The notes beneath the pieces are model-generated. The model was not told the origin of the DNA. It saw nothing but the letters and a program-made list of their open reading frames with translations, and did no database searches. A stretch of DNA of 11,422 nt, from assembly GCA_036796255.1 (NCBI GenBank), contig DAIRDH010000083.1, positions 1 through 11,422 on the forward strand. The letters run 5' to 3'. Origin of the DNA: T3Sed10-241 sp036796255 (GTDB taxonomy: Bacteria; Bacteroidota; Bacteroidia; Flavobacteriales_D; Cryomorphaceae). Positions within the stretch are counted from its first letter, which is position 1, and every line of letters starts with the position of its first letter. Made by a program: the position numbers and the translations under genes. Below are positions 1-7,524 of the stretch, piece by piece.

Positions 1-1202
1 CTCGCTGAGAACACAATGGCATTGGGCGGCGTGGCGATGGGCAGCATAAATGCGCAGCTCGCGCCGAAGGTGAGGGGTATAGCCAGCTCGAGCGGAGCAC
101 CGCCCAGGCTTGGGGCAATCACAAGGGCGATGGGCAGGAGCATGGATACCAGGGCCACATTGCTCATCACCTCTGTAAGGAATACCGCCAGTGCGGTCAC
201 CACGAGTACCACCACAATCCATTGCATTCCCGAGAATTGCAACATAGCCTCGGCGATCAGGTCGACCGTGCCAGTTACGGAAAGGCCCATTGCGATTGAA
301 AGCCCTCCACCAAAAAGCAATAAAATATCCCAGGGCATGGCGCGCATGTCTTTCCACACCATCAGTGGTTTCCTCTTCTTGTCGGTGACCACAAACATGG
401 TCACCGCCCCGGCCACAGCAATAAGCGGATCGCTCAGAAAATCCATACCGGGCAGGGCTACAACGGGCGCCCTAACTATCCAAAGCAATGCTGTACAGGC
501 GAATATAGCGGCGACGCGCAGCTCGGCACTGCCCATACGTCCCAGCTCGGTAAGGCGTTCATCGACCATGGCTTTCAGTCCATGCATGGTAAATGAAGGT
601 ATGCGAAACAGCAGGCGGGTGTTGACCACCAAAATGATAAAGAACAGCAACAGCGCCAGAGGCAATGCGAAAAGCATCCATTGCCCGAAACCGATTTCAT
701 AGCCCAGTGACTCCGATGCCATACCAGCAAGCACAAGGTTGGGCGGGGTGCCTATGATGGTTGCCGTGCCACCAATATTTGCCGCAAAGGCAAGCCCCAG
801 CAAAAGGCAGATTGCGAAGCGCGTTTTGGTGTTTTTATCAGGAAACTGCACCTCAAGCAGCCCGATAACTGAAAGCCCGATAGGCAGCATCATCACCGTG
901 GCGGCCGTATTGCTGATCCACATGGAGAGGATGGCTGTAGCGGCCATAAAACCCGCGATGACCTGTCTCGGTTTTTCTCCGCTATAGCGCAAAATAAACA
1001 GCGCCAGCCGCTTGTGAATGTTCCACTTCTCTATGGCAAGGCCAATGACAAAGCCCCCGAGGAAGAGGTAGATGATGGGATTGGCGTAATTGCTGGCCAC
1101 TGCTTTGATTTCAGTGAGGCCAAAAGCCGGGAACAGGACAAGCGGAAGGAGGGATGTGGCGCCGATCGGAACAATTTGCGTGCTCCACCATACGATCATC
1201 CA
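1..1202 (-). CDS. SLC13/DASS family sodium:anion symporter, partial at both ends
   Basis: An uninterrupted minus-strand reading frame (codons 1202-1200 down to 5-3, about 400 residues) has neither start nor stop: it leaves the window on the left and enters the N gap on the right. It has the two-fold repeat of divalent anion:sodium symporters. The first repeat has an SNTA motif at 903-914 followed by GTPPN at 738-752; the second has SNVA at 153-164 followed by ATPPN at 21-35. These paired SNT/TPPN motifs form the sodium and carboxylate sites in the family, and long hydrophobic segments lie between them. DASS carriers take di- and tricarboxylates, and sometimes sulfate, into the cytoplasm. Family members are about 450-500 residues, so roughly 45-60 N-terminal and a few tens of C-terminal residues are missing. 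It lies downstream of the uxaB-like gene on the same strand, so an operon is possible, but the gap hides the junction. The substrate cannot be read from the sequence; a sugar-derived dicarboxylate such as an aldarate is an inference from the neighbours. Confidence 0.92.
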
Positions 1203-1302
1203 NNNNNNNNNNNNNNNNNNNNNNNNNNNNNNNNNNNNNNNNNNNNNNNNNNNNNNNNNNNNNNNNNNNNNNNNNNNNNNNNNNNNNNNNNNNNNNNNNN
1301 NN
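1203..1302. other. Assembly gap (100 N)
   Basis: Exactly 100 consecutive N, the usual placeholder for a scaffold gap of unknown size. Both flanks are interrupted minus-strand genes: the C-terminal part of the uxaB-like gene (about 170-180 residues, judged from a family length near 480) and the N-terminus of the SLC13 carrier (about 45-60 residues). Those missing parts need roughly 650-700 bases, so the true gap must be larger than 100 bases if the contigs are correctly joined. Whole genes could lie inside it. Confidence 0.97.
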
Positions 1303-2214
1303 GGGGTGCTCAAAGCACTCATGCACATAAGTAAGCCCTGCGGAGAGTCCTATGGGTACCATGGCTGTGTGCATACCATTGAGGATTCGGACCTTTGCTT
1401 CCCGGTAGGCCTGGAGATTATCGGTGTATACCACGTTCAGTCCAGCTTTGCGAAAGGGCAGGATTTGCTCTAAGTTGTCGGAGCCCTCAAGCACCCAAAG
1501 GTGATAAGGTTCGGCTACTACCAGGTTATTATCCCTTTGCAGCAGTTCAGCTATTTCAGGTTGCTGCGAACCTTTTGGGTATCCCGATACGATGCGGTCT
1601 ACCAATGTATTGTAAAAATGTACTTTGGTATCCAGCCAGGACTTGAATTCGGCGGGCAACATCCACAAATCGGAGTATTGCAGGACTGATTTTTTCAATA
1701 CATCCCCATTCCGGTCTATGAGTTCGCAAGGCAGGATGTAAACTTCGCGCCCCGAATGAAGCCCGAATCGCTGATAAAGAAATTTGGTCAGCTTGGCTGG
1801 AAAGCCCGAAGGTGGGTCGTCCTCTATTTGGGATTCAGGATCGAAAACAATACCCGCTTCCGTGGTATTGCTTATCACCACGATATTCTCTGGTATGCGA
1901 GCAAGATTGTCCAACACCCCTTTTTCCCCATAAGGATTTTGCCATGAGCTTACCACGTTCACGTGATCGATACTGAGCACATTGGTATCATTGACCAGTC
2001 CCTGCAATACTACGTGGTAACCGTTTTCGGAGCGGGCCAGCGCCTCGCAACGTCCTTCAGCAATGGGTTGTACCACGTGCACCTTCCCGGTAAACAAGCC
2101 TTCATTTTTCAGTTTTTGCAGCATCCAGTCCACAAAGGCACGCAGGAAATTGCCCTCACCAAATTGAACTACACTAATGGCTTCTTGCCCTTTACGATGT
2201 AATGACGCCTTCAT
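1303..2214 (-). CDS. uxaB: Tagaturonate reductase (altronate oxidoreductase), C-terminus lost in gap
   Basis: The first 304 codons encode a polyol/mannitol dehydrogenase-family protein most like UxaB, the cytoplasmic NADH-dependent enzyme that reduces D-tagaturonate to D-altronate in galacturonate breakdown. Visible features are an N-terminal nucleotide-binding segment (VVQFGEGNFLRAF, residues 15-27), an ISNTTEAG stretch near 115-121, LPCELIDRNG at 161-170, EPYHLWV at 235-241, and the family catalytic pattern K-x4-N-x2-H as K274, N279 and H282 within KVRILNGMHT. The start is supported by AGAAGG at 2219-2224, four bases before the ATG. UxaB proteins are about 480 residues, so about a third is missing in the gap. 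In-frame reading past the N run is meaningless. Fructuronate reductase (UxuB) or mannitol dehydrogenase are weaker alternatives; the QFGEGNFLRAF and EPYHLW segments favour UxaB. It is transcribed divergently from the GntP permease. Confidence 0.9.
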
Positions 2215-2300
2215 GTTACCTTCTTTGTCCTTTGGAAGTATGACGCTGAGGTCATGGCATACCCTGATAATTGGAATTTATCTTGAAGCCCCACCAACAT

Positions 2301-2316
2301 GAACCTGTTCAGGTTC
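2301..2316. promoter_or_regulatory. Perfect 6-4-6 inverted repeat between divergent genes
   Basis: GAACCT (2301-2306), a four-base spacer GTTC, then AGGTTC (2311-2316) form a perfect dyad. It lies near the middle of the 227-base intergenic region between the uxaB-like gene and the GntP permease, which are transcribed away from each other. The position suits an operator serving both promoters; it could instead fold as a small hairpin in either leader RNA. It does not resemble the AACGTT-centred site in front of lacI, so another regulator would be needed. I found no convincing TAnnTTTG promoter element in the region on either strand. Confidence 0.4.
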
Positions 2317-2459
2317 TAAAGACCATATTTTTTCTGAAAGGATCTGTTCAACACTTCAAAGCAAACATTGAAAACCGGGTTGTTTTCCCTTGCTGATAAG
2401 GGTATTTCACGTGTTAAGCGTCACTCATTCGCCCGAGTGCCTTGCCTTTATCGATTCTC

Positions 2460-3773
2460 ATGATGCTCGACATCGTTGTCATTGTACTGTCCATTGTCTT
2501 TATTTCTTATGCCGCCGTTAAGTTGGGCTGGCATCCTTTTTACTTGCTGATAGGCACCAGTATAGTGCTGGGGTTTATAATTTTAGAAAGCCCACAAGAT
2601 GTAGCCCCAGCGATTGGCAGGGGTTTTGGCGATATGTTGGGACGAATTGCATTTATCATCATTTTCGGAGCTTTCCTGGGCAATCTGCTTTTTGCCGCCA
2701 AGGCCATGGACCGCATCGCGATCGCCATTTTTTCCGGGAGCTTGTCAAGGTTTCCTTCGCTCGCCATGGGGCTTACAGGGCTGGTGGTGGGTATCCCCGT
2801 ATTTTGTGATGCGGGTTACGTGGTGCTTTCCCATTTGCCCAAATCACTGGAAGTGAATAAAAAAGGAAAAGTCGCCATGGCCCTCATGTTGGCCGCCGGA
2901 TTGTACCTGGCCCATACTTTAATTCCCCCCACACCCGGACCCATGGCTGCCTTAGGGGCATTCAAAATGATTTCATTCACAGGTCAAATGGTGCTATGGG
3001 GCGCCTTGCTCTCTTTGACCACACTCCTGGTGCTCTTTTTATGGCTGAACAAAGGCCTTTCAAAGGATGCGGTCAAGCCAAACAATGCAGACCCGCAGCA
3101 TGAAAAGGGCAGCTTTGGCAAAGCACTCTTCGCCCTGATGCTGCCCCTGGTTTTGATTGCAGTGGGCAATGCCGTTCCTGCGGAGCACAGCCCGGCATTG
3201 GATTGGTTGATAGCTGCATCTCAGCCCTCTATGGCCTTGTTCATTTCATGTGGCGTTGCCATCCTGTTTTACCTCAAAGAAGTAAGGCATTCAATTAAAG
3301 CCATCGCCGAATCTACGCTTTCGCAAACGGCACCAATTTTATTGCTCACAGGTGCCGGAGGTGCCCTTGGGAATGTAATCTCCAAAGCCGAATTCCTTTC
3401 CCTTCCGGAAATGACTGCAAGTCAATCAAGTTCCGGATTTATGGTGATTATTTCTGGCTTTTTGATAGCGGCATTGATCAAAACCATGCAAGGTTCTTCC
3501 ACGGGGGCAATTGTAATTACCGCCGCATTGCTGAGCCCCATTGTGGATGCGTCTTTCATGACCGACGAAGGCATTTTCCTGGTTTTGGCCATTGGAGCTG
3601 GATCTCTCGCAGTGTCACACACCAATGATTCTTACTTTTGGGTCATCGCCAAATTGGAAAAGTGGTCAACCAAGGAAGCCATCAATTACTGGACGCTTGC
3701 CAGTGTGGTCATTTCTGTGGTGTCCATGTTTTTTATTCTTTTGATCTACGCGCTTAAGCAATGGATATTCTGA
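2460..3773 (+). CDS. GntP-family sugar-acid permease (gluconate:H+ symporter family)
   Basis: An inner-membrane carrier of 437 residues with about a dozen hydrophobic segments, matching the usual GntP/GntT length of about 440-450. Signature segments are GIPVFCDAG (residues 111-119 from this start), HTLIPPTPGP (152-161), TGAGGALGNVI (about 297-307), QGSSTGA (about 344-350) and SHTNDSYFW (386-394). GntP carriers bring in aldonates and related acids such as gluconate, ketogluconate, fructuronate or glycerate with protons. The frame also opens at a TTG at 2442, giving six extra residues. I prefer the ATG at 2460 because it starts right at the first membrane segment; an adjacent ATG at 2463 is equally possible, and no Shine-Dalgarno decides. 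The stop overlaps the next gene by 13 bases, so the two are surely one operon. That pairing points to glycerate or an acid broken down through glycerate as the substrate, which is inference. Confidence 0.95.
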   Translation: MMLDIVVIVLSIVFISYAAVKLGWHPFYLLIGTSIVLGFIILESPQDVAPAIGRGFGDMLGRIAFIIIFGAFLGNLLFAAKAMDRIAIAIFSGSLSRFPSLAMGLTGLVVGIPVFCDAGYVVLSHLPKSLEVNKKGKVAMALMLAAGLYLAHTLIPPTPGPMAALGAFKMISFTGQMVLWGALLSLTTLLVLFLWLNKGLSKDAVKPNNADPQHEKGSFGKALFALMLPLVLIAVGNAVPAEHSPALDWLIAASQPSMALFISCGVAILFYLKEVRHSIKAIAESTLSQTAPILLLTGAGGALGNVISKAEFLSLPEMTASQSSSGFMVIISGFLIAALIKTMQGSSTGAIVITAALLSPIVDASFMTDEGIFLVLAIGAGSLAVSHTNDSYFWVIAKLEKWSTKEAINYWTLASVVISVVSMFFILLIYALKQWIF

Positions 3774-4903
3774 TCGCTCCGGACAGTTTTAAAGGAAGTA
3801 TTTCATCGATTGATGCTGCCAAAGCGCTTGCGAATGGCTTGCATCGGGCAAGTCCTTTCTTGACAATGCGACAATGTCCCATAGGTGATGGAGGGGAAGG
3901 CACGCTTGCGGCGCTCTGCCTGTCCGGTAGTTTTCAGGATCGTTTTGTTTCATTCAGCAACAGTTTCGGCGAAAGCACGCAAGCCATGATTGGCTGGCAA
4001 AATGACGCTCAATGTGCGTACATCGAGAGTGCCACTGTGATGGGCTTACCCATGTGGTTGAAAAGGGGAGTACCCCTGATGAAGCGCAGCACCGCTGATC
4101 TTGGTCACCTTATTGCCTCCATGCTTCATCTAAAGCCGAAAAAAATCATCATCGGGCTGGGAGGCTCTGCAAGCAACGATTGGGGCATGGGCATGGCGCA
4201 TGCTTTGGGAGTGCGCTTCAGCGATACCGAAGACCATAGCATCAACGATGACTTTGCAACGCGCGCTTTGTACTTGGAGCATATTGATTTGAGTAATTTG
4301 GACAAACGATTGAGCGATTGTGAAATAGAGGCCTGGTGTGATATTTCATCGCCATTGACAGGGGCGCATGGAGCGGCATTGGAATACGCCAAGCAAAAGG
4401 GAGCTTCAATCCAGGAAAGCCTTTTGCTCGAGAAAACAGCGTTTCATTTGCTGGAAAAGACGGGCCGCATATTAAATTTCAAACCAAGCGACAATTTTGG
4501 AATGGCCGCTGCTGGCGGCCTGGGTTTTGGACTGGCTGCCTTTATGGAAGCTACACTCAAATCGGGAATTCAAAAGGTGATGGAAGCCCTCCAATTTGAA
4601 AGCTTAATGGACAGCGCGCAATGTGTGCTAACAGGCGAAGGTCGTTTTGATCGGCAATCTATTCAAGGCAAGGTAGTGGGGAGGGTAATCGATATGGCCC
4701 GCTCAAAGAACAAACCCGTAATTTTGGTTTGCGGCAGCCTGGACCACACCGTGCCACTGCCCGAAAATGTCATCTCAGCCATTGCCCTCAATGAGATTGC
4801 CCTCAGCGATGAACAAGCCATGATTGAAAGCAAATCATTGCTGATCAATGAAGTGTCGCAACAGGTGCAGCAGATTTATTCAAACCTGGCGATCGACACT
4901 TAA
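3761..4903 (+). CDS. Glycerate kinase, type 1 (GarK/GlxK family)
   Basis: A complete cytoplasmic kinase of 380 residues, within the family's usual 370-385. It phosphorylates D-glycerate with ATP, giving 2-phosphoglycerate in GarK-type enzymes, the last step of glucarate/galactarate and glyoxylate breakdown. Family segments in order are IAPDSFKG (5-12), PIGDGGEGT (40-48), GLGGSASND (132-140), CDISSPLTGAHGAA (193-206), MAAAGGLGFGLAAF (248-261) and TGEGRFDRQSIQGKV (291-305). The residues after GLGGSASND are W-G-M-G-M, where many relatives have G-G-A-G-M, a mild departure. The ATG at 3761 lies inside the last codons of the permease in another frame (13-base overlap), and no Shine-Dalgarno is visible, so translation is probably coupled. 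The TAA stop at 4901-4903 overlaps the opposite-strand stop of the enolase-superfamily gene. Product assignment is firm; the distinction between GarK and GlxK roles is not. Confidence 0.95.
   Translation: MDILIAPDSFKGSISSIDAAKALANGLHRASPFLTMRQCPIGDGGEGTLAALCLSGSFQDRFVSFSNSFGESTQAMIGWQNDAQCAYIESATVMGLPMWLKRGVPLMKRSTADLGHLIASMLHLKPKKIIIGLGGSASNDWGMGMAHALGVRFSDTEDHSINDDFATRALYLEHIDLSNLDKRLSDCEIEAWCDISSPLTGAHGAALEYAKQKGASIQESLLLEKTAFHLLEKTGRILNFKPSDNFGMAAAGGLGFGLAAFMEATLKSGIQKVMEALQFESLMDSAQCVLTGEGRFDRQSIQGKVVGRVIDMARSKNKPVILVCGSLDHTVPLPENVISAIALNEIALSDEQAMIESKSLLINEVSQQVQQIYSNLAIDT
4900..4903. other. Overlapping convergent stop codons (TTAA)
   Basis: The palindromic TTAA supplies the TAA of the plus-strand glycerate kinase (4901-4903) and the TAA of the minus-strand enolase-superfamily gene (4902-4900). 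The two genes converge with a four-base overlap. There is no space for a separate terminator, so any transcription end signal for either operon must lie inside the other's coding sequence. Confidence 0.95.
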
Positions 4904-6144
4904 CGCCTGAATTTATTCATGGCCTTTTCATTCACCACCAGTCCCAATCCCGGCTCTTGTGGCACCTTGAGGTAGCCATCTTCAAATTCGATGGTGTTGT
5001 CAAACAGTTCGTGCAAGGGGCCATAGCCCTGGTGCTCCCGTCTACCGGAATATTCCTGGAAGTTGGCCACATTGTCGATGGATGCGAGCAGCTGCAGACT
5101 TGCAGCGCAGCCCAGGGTGGGCTTGGCATTGTGCACGGCCACCTGCTTGCCAAAGGCATGGCCCATGGCCGCCACCTTGGTGCATTCGCTGAGGCCGCAA
5201 AGGAGCACATCGGCGTTGAGCACATCCACGTTGGCCACAGTGATCAGGTCGCGAAATTGCCACTTGCTGTACTCGTGCTCTCCGGCAAAAATGGGGATGT
5301 CCAATGCATCGACCACCTGGCGCAATGCGGGGTAATCTTGCTGAAAGACGGGTTCTTCCAAAGCGGCAATGTTGCAATGCTCGTACAAGCGCTTGCCCAT
5401 CACGATGGCTTCGGCAGCGGTGTAGCCATTGTTGAAATCTGCATAGAGCACGATGTCGTCGCCGATGGCTTTTCGCACCGCTTTCACCACCTCAAGGCTG
5501 TCGTCGGGGTAGGGGTTTACATTTTCCTGCCTGATCTGCAGGCGCACCTTCACGGCCTTGAACCCCTGCGCCACAAAATCGGCGGCAATGGTGGCCATCT
5601 TATCGGCGCTCAGCATACCTGCCTTTCCGGCATCGCGCCCATAGCTGGCATACACGCGTATTTTATCGCGGCCATTTCCACCTATGAGTTTGTGCGCGGG
5701 CATGTTGAGCAGCTTCCCCTTAAGGTCCCATAGGGCATTGTCCACCCCGGCCAGCGAGCCCGGATGGATGCCGCTCATGCCCGCTTCTATTTCTTTCAGG
5801 TAAGCCTCGTGCCATATTCCATGGCTTTGAAAAGGGTCTTTGCCTATGAGGTAGGGCTTGAGGGATTTTTCTACATAATCGGCCACGTAAAGTTTGTTGG
5901 AGGCATTGGCTTCCCCCCAACCGGCGATGCCTTCTGAGCATTCCACCCGCACGTAGGCGGCTTTTTTAAAGTTGTACACTTCCACCTTGGTGATGGTCAC
6001 GCCACTTTTGTCGGGCCGGGTGTGGCTTGGCTTTTCGACAAAAGCAGCCAGGCCCAGTGCCTCCATGCCTGCACCAAGGCTCACGCTCGCTGCGCCTCCA
6101 ATGGCACCAGTTAGGCTGTATTTCAAAAAAGTACTTCTGTCCAT
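4900..6144 (-). CDS. Enolase-superfamily enzyme, mandelate racemase subgroup, with export-like N-terminus
   Basis: A complete 414-residue protein. Residues 1-35 look exported: M-D-R-S-T-F-L-K followed by a Gly/Ala-rich hydrophobic stretch. This is like a twin-arginine signal, but the second Arg is Ser. The MR/MLE N-terminal fold follows, then the barrel with K199-x-R201, metal ligands D236 (ADFNNG), E263/E264 (LEEP) and E289 (AGEHE), and the mandelate racemase-type dyad D312 and H338 (AVHNA), with E364 (FQEYS). All expected catalytic positions are present, so the enzyme should abstract a proton alpha to a carboxylate. Family reactions are acid-sugar dehydration, racemisation or cycloisomerisation. 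Which one applies is not readable, but the neighbours suggest a hexuronate-, aldonate- or aldarate-type substrate. It starts 18 bases after the GH28 stop, behind an A-rich leader, and is the last gene of the lacI-GH2-GH28 set. Its location outside the cytoplasm is inferred from the N-terminus only. Confidence 0.93.
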   Translation of the reverse strand: MDRSTFLKYSLTGAIGGAASVSLGAGMEALGLAAFVEKPSHTRPDKSGVTITKVEVYNFKKAAYVRVECSEGIAGWGEANASNKLYVADYVEKSLKPYLIGKDPFQSHGIWHEAYLKEIEAGMSGIHPGSLAGVDNALWDLKGKLLNMPAHKLIGGNGRDKIRVYASYGRDAGKAGMLSADKMATIAADFVAQGFKAVKVRLQIRQENVNPYPDDSLEVVKAVRKAIGDDIVLYADFNNGYTAAEAIVMGKRLYEHCNIAALEEPVFQQDYPALRQVVDALDIPIFAGEHEYSKWQFRDLITVANVDVLNADVLLCGLSECTKVAAMGHAFGKQVAVHNAKPTLGCAASLQLLASIDNVANFQEYSGRREHQGYGPLHELFDNTIEFEDGYLKVPQEPGLGLVVNEKAMNKFRR

Positions 6145-6162
6145 AAATTTCGTTTTTTGTGT

Positions 6163-7524
6163 TTATTGCCCCATGAGGGCTTCACTTTTGTAAAAGAAAA
6201 TGGGCTTTCTGTCGGTTTTTGCGGAAGCATCTATGCGAATATCCTCCACATGTCCACTGCCGATGTAGCCCAGCACAATATGTGCATTTTCGCGCGAAAG
6301 GTCGATGCTCTGCTCGGTCTTTGGGAAGTTTTTATTGCCCCGTGGTTTGGAAGCATCGCTAAAGTCCAACTCATCGCGGAGGATGAACTCTACGTCGCGA
6401 AAAGTGAGAAACTCAATGGGCTGCTCCGCGTGGCCGCTGATGAGCACCTTGCCGCCGCTTACGATGTGGATGTTTTCGAACTGGGTATGGCTTATGCGGC
6501 CCATGCTGCTCTCGCGCACCCGTTTGTCCACATCCACAAAGATGGGGTAGTGGTGCCTGGCCCTGCCGCCGCTTTCGATGGTGATGTTGCTGAACCTGTT
6601 GTGCTCATACACCCCGCCGTCGAGCATAAACATGGCAATGCCGTAGCGCGAGTTGCGGATCACAATATTGTCGAAACTGCAAAAGCGTGTCGCCACACGC
6701 GAACCGGTGCCAAATTTGATCGCAGCGTCGTCACTTTCGAGGATGCAGTTGCTTACCACCACATTCTCCACGGTGTCGCGCTGTGACTTGAGGCAGATGA
6801 GGTCATCGCCGGAGCGCAGGTGGCAATTGCTGATGCGCACATTGCGGCTGTCATTGATGTCGATGCCGTCGGTATTTGCGCTCTCGAGCGGATTGTCGAT
6901 GCTGATGCCGTCGATCACCACGCCATTGCAATCTTTGAGCTGTATGGTGTGGCTGGGCGAATTTTGAATATGCACATCGCGGATGCTCAGTCTCCGGCAA
7001 TTTTTGAAAAGCATAAAGGGAGAGGGCCTTTCCACCGGTTCCCAGTTTTCGCCCCAGAAGTAATGGCCATTGCCATCAATCGTGCCCTTTCCGGAAATGC
7101 TGAATCCCTCGGCATCCTCCACGATGAGGAAGTGGAATTTGCGGCCCCGGCTGTCGCTCGCGGCATCACCAGCTTTTTGGACGCTATCTTTGGGTATTTC
7201 TTCATAATGGTTCAGATTGCCTGAGGCCAATAGTGTCGCACCTGCGGCGAGGTGCAGTTCTATGCCCTGACCAATGCTGAGGCTGCCGCTTAAATAGGTG
7301 CCCGGCGGGAAGTGCACCATGCCACCGCCTGCTTCGGCACAGGCATCAATGGCCGCCTGAATGGCTTGGGTATTGAGGGTGGTTCCGTCGGGCTTTGCGC
7401 CAAAATCGAGGACACTGTATTCAGCGGATTTTGCGGAAGCGGGACGCTCGCCCACCTCGCCCGCGGCACATGCAGACACGAAGCACAAAAAAATGAGGGC
7501 CAATGGAAAGAGTTTGATTCGCAT
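6163..7524 (-). CDS. GH28-family (polygalacturonase-like) lipoprotein with altered active-site motifs
   Basis: A 453-residue right-handed beta-helix glycosidase-family protein. The frame extends upstream to 7638, but the ATG at 7524 is chosen because it begins a clear lipoprotein signal (MRIKLFPLAL, hydrophobic core, then VSAC with the lipid-bearing Cys at residue 19). It also overlaps the GH2 stop as TAATG, typical of coupled translation. The pectate-lyase-like start YSVLDFGAKPDG (36-47) is the family's usual opening. Catalytic aspartates of GH28 are present: NTDG (217-220, D219) and SGDD (238-241, D240/D241). Where polygalacturonases have the G-H-G motif there is F-G-T-G-S-R (271-276), and where they have R-I-K there is Y-G-I-A-M-F (294-299). 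So it may cleave a substituted or non-homogalacturonan substrate, or act on terminal residues. The lipid anchor places it on the periplasmic face of a membrane or on the cell surface. Family is firm; activity on plain polygalacturonate is doubtful. Confidence 0.9.
   Translation of the reverse strand: MRIKLFPLALIFLCFVSACAAGEVGERPASAKSAEYSVLDFGAKPDGTTLNTQAIQAAIDACAEAGGGMVHFPPGTYLSGSLSIGQGIELHLAAGATLLASGNLNHYEEIPKDSVQKAGDAASDSRGRKFHFLIVEDAEGFSISGKGTIDGNGHYFWGENWEPVERPSPFMLFKNCRRLSIRDVHIQNSPSHTIQLKDCNGVVIDGISIDNPLESANTDGIDINDSRNVRISNCHLRSGDDLICLKSQRDTVENVVVSNCILESDDAAIKFGTGSRVATRFCSFDNIVIRNSRYGIAMFMLDGGVYEHNRFSNITIESGGRARHHYPIFVDVDKRVRESSMGRISHTQFENIHIVSGGKVLISGHAEQPIEFLTFRDVEFILRDELDFSDASKPRGNKNFPKTEQSIDLSRENAHIVLGYIGSGHVEDIRIDASAKTDRKPIFFYKSEALMGQ

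Noticed and set aside
16..987. Plus-strand frames of 228 and 82 codons.
   Set aside because: They are antisense shadows of the SLC13 carrier, whose opposite frame has the full family motifs; the plus-strand peptides are low in recognisable structure.
1014..1473. Two plus-strand frames that cross the N run.
   Set aside because: They depend on the unknown bases and lie opposite two recognisable minus-strand genes.
1111..2214. A continuous minus-strand frame from the uxaB-like gene through the N run to 1111.
   Set aside because: The frame passes 100 unknown bases. Beyond them it is out of frame with the clear SLC13 coding sequence, so the last residues are an artefact.
4957..5733. A 258-codon plus-strand frame.
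   Set aside because: It is antisense to the enolase-superfamily gene, where every catalytic motif is in the minus-strand frame.
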